A stretch of 62,243 nt of DNA from JAXHMB01 sp034521755 (lineage in GTDB: Bacteria; Bacteroidota; Rhodothermia; Balneolales; Balneolaceae): positions 1-62,243 of the forward strand of contig JAXHMB010000002.1 in NCBI GenBank assembly GCA_034521755.1. The letters run 5' to 3'. A program made the translations under genes and the position numbers. A model generated the notes under the pieces. That model had not been told where the DNA came from, ran no database searches, and saw only the letters and a program-made list of their open reading frames with translations. This document shows, in pieces, positions 8,936-18,145 of this stretch (positions are counted from its first letter, which is position 1; each line of letters opens with the position of its first letter).

Positions 8936-9706
8936 TTAGGTTTCTATGTTAAATTTGAACTGGTTTTTATTCTTCACTTTCTGGGACCCGCTTTTAAACC
9001 TGCGTTCTTCAAAGATCACCTCTCCAGACTTGGTAATTAACAGAACGGTAGAGCTTCTGGTGCCGTACTCGTCCATTTTTATGAAGGGCGGGGAAACTGC
9101 TTTTTCTATCTCTTTGGGAATACCTGTATCCGGGAGTTCTTCTTCAGGGGCAGGCTGGTCGTGAATGAGCAAGTTAAATATTTGTTCTTTGTTAATATCA
9201 GTCTGTTCTAAAAGATTGCTCAGTTCATTTTTAGTTTGTTTAACCTTGGGCCAGGGTGTGTCCAGCAAGTGATTGCTGAGGCCATACACTCCGGGATTTA
9301 GGATTTGATAACCTTGTTGCTGATTAGAATAGTAAGCCAATTCATTGAAATGACCTGCAACCAAATTGAAGCCATTATATTGATCTGCCTTTTGATCGAT
9401 TTCTTTTATATATGATTCCGGTTCTTTTTCTTCAATGAGATAGTTGAGTACCAGGTGCCCCCTGCTGGGCGGGTCATTCTTTTGGATAGACGGATCTCTG
9501 TAATTTGTAAGAGCTGATAGGAAACCGTTTTTTGTAACACCCATCCATGTGCCTCCGGCTGATAAATCTTTGCCTGCAAGAATATGAGGATGTTCATCCC
9601 AAAACTGCGCAGCTTTGGCAGGACGTTTATAAAATTCATCCCGGTTGGCGGCAAATACAAGGTCATACTTGGGGTGGTTTTTGTAAGAAAAGACAATCAG
9701 GCACAT
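8936..9706 (-). CDS. NRDE family protein (TANGO2-like)
   Basis: A 256-residue protein starting MCLIVFSYKNHPKYDLVFAA and followed by NRDEFYKRP, the motif naming the NRDE (TANGO2) family. The initial Cys-2 placement resembles N-terminal nucleophile hydrolases, with which the family shares a fold. Other family landmarks are LAGKDLSAGGTWMG (~44), ALTNYRD (~66) and LSNHLLDTPWPKV (~144). The cytosolic function is unsettled; haem or lipid-related roles have been reported for eukaryotic members. It is convergent with the NhaC gene, 16 bases apart. Confidence 0.9.
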   Translation of the reverse strand: MCLIVFSYKNHPKYDLVFAANRDEFYKRPAKAAQFWDEHPHILAGKDLSAGGTWMGVTKNGFLSALTNYRDPSIQKNDPPSRGHLVLNYLIEEKEPESYIKEIDQKADQYNGFNLVAGHFNELAYYSNQQQGYQILNPGVYGLSNHLLDTPWPKVKQTKNELSNLLEQTDINKEQIFNLLIHDQPAPEEELPDTGIPKEIEKAVSPPFIKMDEYGTRSSTVLLITKSGEVIFEERRFKSGSQKVKNKNQFKFNIET

Positions 9707-9815
9707 TCAATAAAATATTTGCTCAAGTTTTTTATTTATATCAATTTCTAACAAATTAACATATTTTACGTGTTATTAGTATTACATAACAAAACATTAT
9801 AAAAAAGTTACCTTT

Positions 9816-12455
9816 TTGGGATTACCGTTGTCAAATAAAGTTAGGGGAATCGTTCTTTTTGGTCTGGGCTTGCTTTCTATAGTTTGGTTTTTTGCTTCAT
9901 ATGCGCAGCAGGAACCCAGAAGTATAGTATCTCTTGGTCTTACTGAGAATAATGCTGAGCTCACTGCCGCGGAAACTCTTTCGGAGTTTGGTTTTTCAAT
10001 TGGTAAATATGAAACGGAGGTTGATTTCAGGAGTAACCGAAAACTTTTGGATAGCCTTCAACACAAGCTCGGACGCCGATCGGCTATTGACTCATTAGAA
10101 GGTGGTAAGGTCAATATATATCCTTATTTCTGGAGTATATCGTTTGAAAAATCCAGTACATCAAGTACAAATACGAATAATGGAGAGTCTAATGATAGAG
10201 AGGGATCTTCCAATAACGAGGATATTGAATTCAATGTTGAGCTGGATGAGTCTGGTAACCTTATCGCATTACATAATATTGCCGACAAGTTACCCTCAAA
10301 GCTGGTTAACAGGGAGACCTTGGGGGCAGTATTTGTGCCCAATGCAGATTCTGCTGCACAAGTTTTTTCAGCTTTTTCTGATTCGCTATTGAGCAGGCTC
10401 ATGTATTTTGATTTGGAACAGGATACAGATTCATTACGTCCTCCCAATTTCGCAGAAAGGGTAAGTGCTCAATTGCAACAAGGACGCCCTTATCGCTATG
10501 ATGCATATGATGCCCAAAAAATGGCAGAATATTATCTGCAAAAGACCTCATGGGACACCAGGGCTTTCGAAGTAGATACCGTTTTTATAGAGCGGGTTGG
10601 TACAGAAAATGTTGCAAGGGTACAATTTAAAAGCGTTGATGCTATTCTAGATCAGAATGTAAGGTTGAATGTTAAAGTGAATCCTACAGGTTCACTGATT
10701 GATTTAAACTATACCTATAATCCCGGCAATGGATCAAATGGGCAAGCACCTATCTGGGGCATGTTTCGCAGTGTGTTAATCTTTTTATTTGCGCTGGCAG
10801 CTGTAATATTATTTTTCTTCCGCATTAAATCCCGGGCCATTGACACCGAATCTGCGCTGGTTGTAGCTGTAATTATGGGTCTGGCTGTATCAACATTAAT
10901 TCTTCTTGGATCCGTAAATAATGTTGATCTATTTAACGGATCATCCAGTTGGATCGAATCTGTTATGTTATTGGTGCAAATAGGTATTGGTGGAGCTTCT
11001 GCATCTTTGGGCTTTTTTATGCTGTTTGCACTTAGTGATTCCATTACCCGGCAATATTGGCCCGATAAACTATTGACCTACGATTACCTTAGAAGAGGAA
11101 TGCTCTTTAATAAACCAATAGGAAATACCTTATTGCAAGGGATTACGCTGGGTTTAATTGTTACGGGTATTTGGGCGTTTTCTATTTGGTTAATACCCTC
11201 ACTTTATATTCAGGTTGAATATGTCTTCTTAGATGGAAGTGTAGCCTGGCCCCCGTTATTTATGCTGCTTGAGATTTTGGCGCTAAGTCTTGTTGTCAGT
11301 CTTTCCGTTTTTCTTGTGGTAGGGAGTCAGGTTTATGCCCAGACCAAAAATATTGTTGTGGTTAGTGTTTCAACTATTCTTGGGGCAGGTGTGGTGATGT
11401 CTTTATTGATTTGGGTAGGCCCTGATCTTGAACAATTTATCTTAGGCTGTATTTTAGGGGCCGTACTGACTTTTATATACTTGAAGTGGGATTTTTTAAC
11501 CCTGTTTTTGAGTCTGTTCACATTTCTTGCTTTAATAAGCAGCTCCTCAGGCTGGTTGATAGAAAATTCTCCGGATTGGTATATTTTTATGAGCTTTGTC
11601 CTTGTCCTGTTTTTCTTGGTGTTGGGAGGCCTGGTTGCAATATCCAAAGGAAAAGAGGAGGGGGTCCTTCCCAAGTATATTCCTGAATACGTGGAAGAAC
11701 TGGCCCAGGAAGAACGTATCAGGCAGGAACTTCAAATTGCGCGAGGGGTGCAGGAGTCATTTTTACCGGTAAAAATGCCGGAAATTGAAGGCCTCGATAT
11801 TGCCGCCTTATGTAAGCCGGCATACGAAACCGGTGGGGATTACTATGATGTTATTAAACTTAATGATCACCAGGTGGCTCTTACTATTGGAGATGTAAGT
11901 GGTAAAGGAATACCTGCTGCATTTTATATGACTTTCACCAAGGGAATTTTGCACAGTCTTTGCCGGGAAACAGATTCGCCGAGTGAGCTGCTAATTAAAG
12001 CAAACAGGCTTTTTTGTGAGAATGCCAAAAAGGGAACATTCATATCACTGGTTTATGGAGTACTGGATCTTCGTAAAAAGACGTTTACCTTTGCAAGGGC
12101 CGGGCATAACCCCATCCTTAGAATGAACAGTAAAACGGGCAAAACCGAAGAGCTGAAGCCTGTCGGGCTTGGTCTGGGTCTTACCTCCGAAGCTCCTTTT
12201 GAGCGTAATATCAAGGAGGTGGAGCTTTCACTGACAGCAGATGATACCCTTGTGTTGTATACTGATGGTATTGTTGAAGCGCTCAATACTGCCAACAAAT
12301 TTTATGGTGATAAACAACTGATCGATTCTCTTAAAAACCATCTTAATAAGTCTGCGTCAGAAATTCTGCATCACTTAATAACAGATGTATCAAATTTTAT
12401 TGGAACAGCAAAACAACACGACGACATGACCGTTATGGTATTGAAAATTGATTAA
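9816..12455 (+). CDS. Membrane-bound SpoIIE/PP2C-type serine phosphatase
   Basis: An 879-residue protein: one N-terminal membrane helix (~8-26), a large extracytoplasmic region (~30-305), a block of about eight helices (~310-605), a linker EERIRQELQIARGVQESFLP and a C-terminal PPM/SpoIIE phosphatase domain (~635-879). GGDYYDVIKL and IGDVSGKGIPAAFYM supply the metal-binding Asp/Gly signatures, and DDTLVLYTDGIVEAL and HDDMTVMVL complete them. Such RsbU-like enzymes dephosphorylate anti-anti-sigma proteins; no partner switch genes are adjacent. No ATG precedes the first helix, so translation starts at TTG 9816 or TTG 9828. The extracytoplasmic domain, unrecognised, is probably the sensor. Confidence 0.85.
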   Translation: MGLPLSNKVRGIVLFGLGLLSIVWFFASYAQQEPRSIVSLGLTENNAELTAAETLSEFGFSIGKYETEVDFRSNRKLLDSLQHKLGRRSAIDSLEGGKVNIYPYFWSISFEKSSTSSTNTNNGESNDREGSSNNEDIEFNVELDESGNLIALHNIADKLPSKLVNRETLGAVFVPNADSAAQVFSAFSDSLLSRLMYFDLEQDTDSLRPPNFAERVSAQLQQGRPYRYDAYDAQKMAEYYLQKTSWDTRAFEVDTVFIERVGTENVARVQFKSVDAILDQNVRLNVKVNPTGSLIDLNYTYNPGNGSNGQAPIWGMFRSVLIFLFALAAVILFFFRIKSRAIDTESALVVAVIMGLAVSTLILLGSVNNVDLFNGSSSWIESVMLLVQIGIGGASASLGFFMLFALSDSITRQYWPDKLLTYDYLRRGMLFNKPIGNTLLQGITLGLIVTGIWAFSIWLIPSLYIQVEYVFLDGSVAWPPLFMLLEILALSLVVSLSVFLVVGSQVYAQTKNIVVVSVSTILGAGVVMSLLIWVGPDLEQFILGCILGAVLTFIYLKWDFLTLFLSLFTFLALISSSSGWLIENSPDWYIFMSFVLVLFFLVLGGLVAISKGKEEGVLPKYIPEYVEELAQEERIRQELQIARGVQESFLPVKMPEIEGLDIAALCKPAYETGGDYYDVIKLNDHQVALTIGDVSGKGIPAAFYMTFTKGILHSLCRETDSPSELLIKANRLFCENAKKGTFISLVYGVLDLRKKTFTFARAGHNPILRMNSKTGKTEELKPVGLGLGLTSEAPFERNIKEVELSLTADDTLVLYTDGIVEALNTANKFYGDKQLIDSLKNHLNKSASEILHHLITDVSNFIGTAKQHDDMTVMVLKID

Positions 12456-12483
12456 ACTGTGTTCGAAATTATACTTAAATTTT

Positions 12484-12987
12484 ATGTCACGTAAATTTCA
12501 TCTTTTCCTGCTTCTTCCGGTACTTGCTGTAATCTATGCTTTCAGCTCTTTCTCTTCTGCCGATATAACCTGGTATGAACTTAAGGAAGCCCAGCAATTG
12601 GCTAAACAAAATGGCAAAAAAGTTCTGATATATGCTGAAGCATCCTGGTGCGGTTATTGTAAAAAAATGGAGGCTGAGGTATTCCCTGTTCAAGCTGTGC
12701 AGGATTCGATGGAAAAATATTACTATCCGGTCCGGGTTGACATTGAATCCGATAAAAAGATGCTTTTTAATGGGGAGACAATGACCGGAAGCCAGTTTGC
12801 CAGGAAACACCGTGTGTCCGGCACCCCCACTACTTTTTTTGTCAGCCGCGATGGCAAAATTCTGGGTGCTCAACCCGGATTTATCCCACCTAAAGTGTTT
12901 AAAAACCTGCTATCCTTTGTAGGATCCGGAGCTTTTGGCAGAATTGGATTTGAAGAATATGTAGAAATGCACGGCCAAAAGGAATAA
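12484..12987 (+). CDS. Periplasmic thioredoxin-like protein (CGYC)
   Basis: A 167-residue protein with a signal peptide (FHLFLLLPVLAVIYAFSSF) and a thioredoxin fold containing WCGYCKKME. The cis-Pro loop reads SGTPTTFFV, as needed for dithiol exchange. The layout resembles DsbD C-terminal-like/thioredoxin_7 proteins that handle thiols outside the cytoplasm. The ATG at 12484 is preferred because the signal peptide starts there; an upstream in-frame start would add 12 residues and overlap the phosphatase stop. It is a paralogue of 13723: both end in a GFEEYV/SFEEYV tail. Confidence 0.8.
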   Translation: MSRKFHLFLLLPVLAVIYAFSSFSSADITWYELKEAQQLAKQNGKKVLIYAEASWCGYCKKMEAEVFPVQAVQDSMEKYYYPVRVDIESDKKMLFNGETMTGSQFARKHRVSGTPTTFFVSRDGKILGAQPGFIPPKVFKNLLSFVGSGAFGRIGFEEYVEMHGQKE

Positions 12988-13053
12988 GTAGAATCAGTTG
13001 ATACTTTTTTGATATATTTCGCATGAATTTTATTGCCAACACAACTGAAAGAA

Positions 13054-13716
13054 ATGGTATTAAGTCAGTCTGTTGAAGATTATTTGAAAACAATCTATAA
13101 GCTGGAAACCGAAGAGAAAGGGGCATCAACAACAAAGATTGCTGATTCCATGGATGTTTCTTCAGCCTCGGCTACCAACATGGTGAAACGGCTTTCCAAG
13201 ATGGGACTTGTAGACTATCAGTCATACAAGGGAGCCTCACTGACTCCGGCCGGGAAAAAAATTGCGCTTGAAATTATCCGTCATCACCGGTTGCTTGAAC
13301 TTTACTTGCTGGAGGTAATGGGTTATTCCTGGGATGAAGTGCATGATGAAGCTGAAAAACTGGAGCATCATATTTCTGAACAGTTTGAGGATAAAATTGC
13401 CGAGTTGTTAGATAATCCCACCCATGATCCCCATGGTGATCCTATTCCCACCAAGGATGGAATTATGCCCCAAATGGAAATAGAGCCCTTAGTCGAAGCT
13501 AAAACAGGTCAACACTATTTAGTAAGTCGGGTAAAGAATCAGGACCCTGAATTACTCAGGTATCTTGAAAAAATTGGATTGCTCCCCGGAGCTAAGCTTA
13601 CCGTTAAGGAGAAAGGTCCGTTTAATGGCCCAATTACCCTCAATATTGAGGAGAACGAGCAGGTACTGGGCCACGAAGTAGCAGAACATATCTTAATAGC
13701 CGAGCTTCCGGAATAA
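13054..13716 (+). CDS. Iron/manganese-dependent repressor, DtxR/MntR family
   Basis: A 220-residue metal-responsive transcriptional repressor. The N-terminal winged helix (LSQSVEDYLKTIYKLE, then TTKIADSMDVSSASATNMVK as recognition region) is followed by the helical dimerisation/metal-binding part with HHRLLELYLLEVMGYSWDEVHDEAEKLEH (the Glu/His ligands), DNPTHDPHGDPIP, and a C-terminal SH3-like FeoA domain (~145-220). The ATG at 13054 is preceded by GAAAGAA; a TTG start 21 bases earlier is possible. It is convergent with the thioredoxin-TonB receptor pair, whose promoter has two DtxR-like boxes at 16487-16541, suggesting that it regulates them. Confidence 0.9.
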   Translation: MVLSQSVEDYLKTIYKLETEEKGASTTKIADSMDVSSASATNMVKRLSKMGLVDYQSYKGASLTPAGKKIALEIIRHHRLLELYLLEVMGYSWDEVHDEAEKLEHHISEQFEDKIAELLDNPTHDPHGDPIPTKDGIMPQMEIEPLVEAKTGQHYLVSRVKNQDPELLRYLEKIGLLPGAKLTVKEKGPFNGPITLNIEENEQVLGHEVAEHILIAELPE

Positions 13717-13722
13717 ATTACT

Positions 13723-14235
13723 TCAACTTCCTTTCTTGCACGTACTCCTCAAAGGATTTTTTTTATATTCTCCCGAAGCAATATAGGAAAGAACCGGTTG
13801 TAGTGATTCACTTTTCATAAAGCCTGATAGATGAATCAGGTAGTTTGCATCGGAGTTGAGAACCGTGATTGTCGGAACGGTTTCAGCCTTTATTTTTTGA
13901 GCAATACGCAAGGGTGTAAGGTTTTTTCCTTGGAATCTAACAGTGGTTTTATTGTCTTCGCGATTGAGGCGGGTTAGTATATATTTTTCCAACTCTGCTG
14001 ATAATTTTGGATACACTTCTTTCTTTAGTTTACGGCACCAGCCACACCACGGCGCCCATACATCAACGAGTATAGGTTTCCCTGTTTCTTGTGCCAAGCT
14101 TATCGCCTCCTCAAAAGGATGCCATTTTATCTCGTTTTGCTGAGCATTTACAATAGGTACCGAATTCAGTAGAACAAGCAAAAATCCGGCAGCTAAAAGA
14201 ATTTTAAGGCCTGCTATTTTATTTTTTGTGTTCAT
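13723..14235 (-). CDS. Thioredoxin-like protein (CGWC), C-terminus probably frameshifted
   Basis: A 170-residue exported protein: signal peptide ~12-30, then a thioredoxin fold with WAPWCGWCRKLKK and ETVPTITVLN as cis-Pro loop. It directly follows the TonB receptor (1-base gap), so the two form an operon, suggesting redox care of receptor cysteines or of the transported metal complex. After SGEYKK the frame ends NPLRSTCKKGS, but adding one A to the run of eight (T8 at 13757-13764) would give a tail SFEEYVQERKLK ending at 13718, matching the paralogue at 12484. A homopolymer indel is therefore likely. Confidence 0.8.
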   Translation of the reverse strand: MNTKNKIAGLKILLAAGFLLVLLNSVPIVNAQQNEIKWHPFEEAISLAQETGKPILVDVWAPWCGWCRKLKKEVYPKLSAELEKYILTRLNREDNKTTVRFQGKNLTPLRIAQKIKAETVPTITVLNSDANYLIHLSGFMKSESLQPVLSYIASGEYKKNPLRSTCKKGS

Positions 14236-14236
14236 G

Positions 14237-16474
14237 TTACCTCAGATTAATTCTTGCACCAAGTGAGAATGTCCTTCCGACGATGGGACCCCAGGTATAA
14301 ATAGTATCAAAGTCTGGGCTGAATGGGTTTGAGGCATCAACCAACGGGCTTCCCTGGGTATAGTTAAAAATATTTTCGGCTGTGGCATAAGCCTCAAATC
14401 CAAAACCTTGGGCGTCATTCACATTGGTGAACTCTTTGGTGATTTTAACATCATGAGTGCTGTATGCCGGTGACCACCGACCCCGGTCAAAGTTTTGCAC
14501 ATAGCTGTCCGGCATTCGCTTGGAGCCTACAAAACTTGCTGAATAAGAGATAGAAGTATTTATTCTTCGTAACTGGTAGGTAATGCCGGCGTTGGCCAGA
14601 AAACTTGGAGCATAAGTGAGTGCACGGCGGTTGTTATTTTCTTGAGTAAATACTTCCATAATGGTAAAGCTAGTATTATAGTTTATCGGCAGAGAAGTAA
14701 AGTTTTGGTCAACACCAATGGAGAATCCCTGTGTGACAGAGAAACCATCTAAATTTTCATATACAATAAGATTTGGATCCTGGTCGTAATCCGGAATGAT
14801 TTTGTTGGAAAATTGCGTATGGAATCCATCCAAACTAATTGTTAGGGGGTTTGCTCCAAAGGGGATTATATGTTCTATACTGGCGGTGATACTATAAGAC
14901 TGTTCGGGTTCTAGATTTTCATTGAATACCACTTCCCGCGATCCTGTAAGTGCAGCATGATCTTCTGTAAATACATTCACTACTCTAAATCCTGTACCTC
15001 CACCGGCTCGAACAGTAGTTAAATCCGTTGGGGCATATTTAACTGAGATCCGGGGTGAGGTAACAAATCCATGATTAGTATGATGGTCAACACGAAGGCC
15101 GCCAAGCAGTGTTATATTATTAGCAGGGATGAATTCAGCCTGAGTAAATACGCCCGGAATAAATTGTTGTTGAATTCCATTTGACGTAGCAGGGGTGTTA
15201 TCGTTATAGGTTTCGTAGCGTAATGTTGTGCCGGCCAGCAAATTTAGGTAATCAAAAATAGGTTGGCTCCATGTTGCCTGCCCAAACGCTATATTCTGTT
15301 GAGCATCATAATGCTCAGTTCCGTAGAAACTATCCTGGTGATGATAAGTGAAAGCAGTACTTATTCTAAGCTGTTCATTAAGTCCGCCCGGACGATATTC
15401 GGTGAGTAACTCAGCGCGGCGGGTATAAATGGATTCCCCATAAACCTGGTTGGATCCCCGGAGATTATTATTAAATGATTTTACGCCACCTGTTCGGGTT
15501 TCATCATAAAATTTTGCAGCTACACTAAAGCGTCGTTCTCCATGCCGGCCTTCTAATACGCCTTTGCCAAATAAGGCAATGCGCATTTGTTTAGGCTGGT
15601 CATTAAAGCCATCATTGTTGTCATCAAAATAGTGTTGATTGCGCGTAAGATTTCCACTTATAAATCCTTTGAAATTCCCGATTTGTGGAGATGCTGCCAG
15701 ATGAATACTGCCTTCTTGGGAAGTGCTTCTCCCATAAACATCTGCTGAGAAAGTTGGAGTATTATCGGGATTCTTGGTGATGATGTTCACAACACCACCC
15801 AGGGCCTGCGTACCATAAAGTGTAGATTGTGGTCCTTTGATTACTTCAACCTGATCAATAATAGAAGGACTAATTCCATTTAAGCCGTATACGCTTGCAA
15901 GTGCACCCATAATCGGCATGCCGTCGATCAGTACTGCAGTATTTGGACCTTCAACCCCATTGATGCGTATGGCATTGGTTCCACAAACACCACAATTTAG
16001 CTGCGTAGAAAGTCCATTTATATTTCCTACCAGATCCATGATGTTTGAGCTGGTCTTACCCTGTTGTAATCTGCTGGTTGTAATGACATCAACTTTTACG
16101 GGAGACTCTTTGACAAATGTTTCCCTCATGGTTCCGGTAATTACTACTTCATCCATTTGGTAGCTTGATTTTTTAAGAACGATTTCCACCAGCAGAACTT
16201 GACCTGCTTCTACAGTTATTTTTTTAGTAAATTTTTTAAATCCTACGGCTGAAGCTTGCAGTATATATGTCCCTTCCGGGATATTTTTGATATGGTATTT
16301 CCCATCTTGATTTGAAGCATCGCCCTTTTGAATATCAGCAATGCCTACATTAGCCCCGGGAATAGGAGAGGTGTTTGAGAAAACAGTTCCTTTTATTTCA
16401 CCGGTTTGAGCCTGACCAAGAACAGTTATTGAAATGAAAGTGAAAGTGAGAATTATATGTAACTTATTAATCAT
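14237..16474 (-). CDS. TonB-dependent receptor with carboxypeptidase-regulatory-like N-domain
   Basis: A 745-residue outer-membrane receptor. Order: signal peptide (~1-22), a CarboxypepD_reg-like beta domain (GEIKGTVFSNTSPIPGANV, ~25-105), TonB-box/plug domain (DEVVITGTMRETFV; plug ~115-235 with VLIDGMPIMG and GPQSTLYGTQALGGVVNI), then a 22-strand barrel ending in a terminal aromatic-poor ARINLR. The plug contains NCGVCGTNAIRING, a CxxC not typical of all receptors. Such receptors import metal complexes, vitamins or glycans; the DtxR-type boxes in its promoter suggest a metal or metallophore ligand. It is cotranscribed with the downstream thioredoxin. Confidence 0.92.
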   Translation of the reverse strand: MINKLHIILTFTFISITVLGQAQTGEIKGTVFSNTSPIPGANVGIADIQKGDASNQDGKYHIKNIPEGTYILQASAVGFKKFTKKITVEAGQVLLVEIVLKKSSYQMDEVVITGTMRETFVKESPVKVDVITTSRLQQGKTSSNIMDLVGNINGLSTQLNCGVCGTNAIRINGVEGPNTAVLIDGMPIMGALASVYGLNGISPSIIDQVEVIKGPQSTLYGTQALGGVVNIITKNPDNTPTFSADVYGRSTSQEGSIHLAASPQIGNFKGFISGNLTRNQHYFDDNNDGFNDQPKQMRIALFGKGVLEGRHGERRFSVAAKFYDETRTGGVKSFNNNLRGSNQVYGESIYTRRAELLTEYRPGGLNEQLRISTAFTYHHQDSFYGTEHYDAQQNIAFGQATWSQPIFDYLNLLAGTTLRYETYNDNTPATSNGIQQQFIPGVFTQAEFIPANNITLLGGLRVDHHTNHGFVTSPRISVKYAPTDLTTVRAGGGTGFRVVNVFTEDHAALTGSREVVFNENLEPEQSYSITASIEHIIPFGANPLTISLDGFHTQFSNKIIPDYDQDPNLIVYENLDGFSVTQGFSIGVDQNFTSLPINYNTSFTIMEVFTQENNNRRALTYAPSFLANAGITYQLRRINTSISYSASFVGSKRMPDSYVQNFDRGRWSPAYSTHDVKITKEFTNVNDAQGFGFEAYATAENIFNYTQGSPLVDASNPFSPDFDTIYTWGPIVGRTFSLGARINLR

Positions 16475-16486
16475 GGGTCAATTAAA

Positions 16487-16541
16487 TTTTAGCCTTGACT
16501 AAAAATAATATATGACATATAAATAAGTTAGCCAAGACTAA
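16487..16541 (-). promoter_or_regulatory. Promoter with two DtxR/MntR-like operator boxes
   Basis: Read on the minus strand, TTGGCT (16530-16535) and TATATT (16507-16512) are separated by exactly 17 bases, a good sigma70-type promoter. Box 1 at 16487-16504 is TTTTAG-CCTTGA-CTAAAA; box 2 at 16528-16541 is TTAG-CCAAGA-CTAA. Both share the TTAG-N6-CTAA core of DtxR-family sites. Box 2 covers the -35 and box 1 the expected start point, ideal for repression. The adjacent repressor gene at 13054 is the obvious candidate regulator. Confidence 0.6.
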
Positions 16542-16718
16542 AAATAATTCTTTCTTAGGCTTTTGGGAAGGATAAAGGTAATTCGAATAAAAAAGATGCA
16601 ACCGGATTCCCAGTTACACCTTAAATTTATTTAGACATGCGGTACGAGAAAATAGGCCCATAGTTTTGAAAGGCATATTTATAAAGAAGTGCGGATATGA
16701 ATCAGAAACGCATATTTT

Positions 16719-18074
16719 TCAAATCAACCAAAGGCCGGCTACAAAATAGAGTATTACAGCTGCACTTCCGGTAGCCAGAGCATAGGGGAGTTGTGTGCGC
16801 ACATGATCGTAATGGTCACAGCCTGCAGCCAGTGAAGAAATAATGGTAGTATCAGAAATGGGTGAACAGTGATCACCAAAAATACCGCCGCCAATGAGGG
16901 CTGATAAAATGAGTGAAGGATGGATTCCCAAACTAAAGGCAAGCGGCAAACCAATGGGAACCATGACGGCAAACGTGCCCCACGATGTTCCGGTAGTAAA
17001 AGCAATGGCTCCGGCTGCTATAAAAATTAATGGGGCAATAGTTATAGCAGGGAGAAATTGACCAATCATTGAAGAAATAAATGTCCCGGTGCCAAGATCC
17101 TGAAGGCTGGAACCCAGGGCCAGTGAAAGAAGCACAATGCTGACCAGAGGCAATAGGTTGCTCATGCCGTCAAAAGAAATGTCAACAAGTTCCTGATGGG
17201 TGAACACCTTTTCGGCACGGAGCAGAACATATCCTACAGCTACTGCAAGGGCCGTGGCCCATAATACAGAGGTGGATCCTGACCCCTGCATAATGTTGCC
17301 ATCACCGGTAAGCCAAAGAAAAAAGATGATCCCGAAGGTCATCACACCAAGTGGAATAAGCATGTAACGTGCCTTGGTGGGAGGAGCAGGGTCATCAAGT
17401 TCTGATTCTGACTGAAAAGTTTCGGCAGTTTTCATAGGGCCATAAACCTTGCCGGTAATGACGGTATAAAAAACGATAATGAGTGTCAGTACAGCATAGA
17501 AATTAAGAGGGATCGTCAGTGCCAGTGTAGAGACCGGTTCAGCAAGTTCATAATTGGAAATAAGTCCAAGAAGGTAGGCACCCCATCCATTCAGCAAAAT
17601 AAGAACAGCAACAGGTGCACAGGTAGAATCTATAATGTAAGCCAGGCGCTCGCGGCTCATGTTAAACTTATCAAATAAGCCTCGTGATAAAATTCCAGCT
17701 GTTAAAATACTGAGATTGGTTTCAATAAAAATGGCCAGCCCGGTAAAAGTAGTCAATAATCCCACCTGGCGCGGTGTTTTGGTAAGGCCCATGTTGGTGA
17801 GTTTTTTTACGCATGCACTCACTCCGCCGGATACTTGTATGTATTCAATAAGGGCCCCGACAATAAGGCTGAAAAGAAGGATTCTGGTATTGCCCGGACT
17901 TTCGAACATTGCAACGATACGGTCAATTGCGCCTGTAAAACCAGTGGCCGGATTCCAGCCTGAAATGATAATCTCAGAAAAAAACAGAGATAAAATAAGC
18001 GCAATGATCACTTCCTTCCTCCAGATGGCAACGGCAATAGCAAGGATGGGAGGAAGTATGACAATCCAGTCCAT
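16719..18074 (-). CDS. Na+/H+ antiporter NhaC family protein (short form)
   Basis: A 451-residue protein with about 11 membrane segments, starting MDWIVILPPILAIAVAIWRK. It shares with the paralogue at 7117 the segments DSTCAPVAVLILLNGWGAYL, TGTSWGTFAVMVPIGLPL and GDHCSPISDTTIISSLAAGC. It lacks the long N-terminal leader and inserts of that copy. It probably exchanges Na+ (or a substrate anion) across the inner membrane. The 244-bp region upstream of the receptor (16475-16718) holds the receptor promoter and no gene. No partner genes are evident. Confidence 0.88.
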   Translation of the reverse strand: MDWIVILPPILAIAVAIWRKEVIIALILSLFFSEIIISGWNPATGFTGAIDRIVAMFESPGNTRILLFSLIVGALIEYIQVSGGVSACVKKLTNMGLTKTPRQVGLLTTFTGLAIFIETNLSILTAGILSRGLFDKFNMSRERLAYIIDSTCAPVAVLILLNGWGAYLLGLISNYELAEPVSTLALTIPLNFYAVLTLIIVFYTVITGKVYGPMKTAETFQSESELDDPAPPTKARYMLIPLGVMTFGIIFFLWLTGDGNIMQGSGSTSVLWATALAVAVGYVLLRAEKVFTHQELVDISFDGMSNLLPLVSIVLLSLALGSSLQDLGTGTFISSMIGQFLPAITIAPLIFIAAGAIAFTTGTSWGTFAVMVPIGLPLAFSLGIHPSLILSALIGGGIFGDHCSPISDTTIISSLAAGCDHYDHVRTQLPYALATGSAAVILYFVAGLWLI

Positions 18075-18145
18075 AAATAATTTAGTTAGCTAGATTAAAA
18101 ACCAATCCTACTATTTATATTTGAATCATCAAAATAGAAAGTGCC

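Noticed and set aside
18083..18105. TTAG/TTAA-rich stretch upstream of the short NhaC gene as another DtxR box
   Set aside because: The two halves do not form the TTAG-N6-CTAA palindrome; match is poor.
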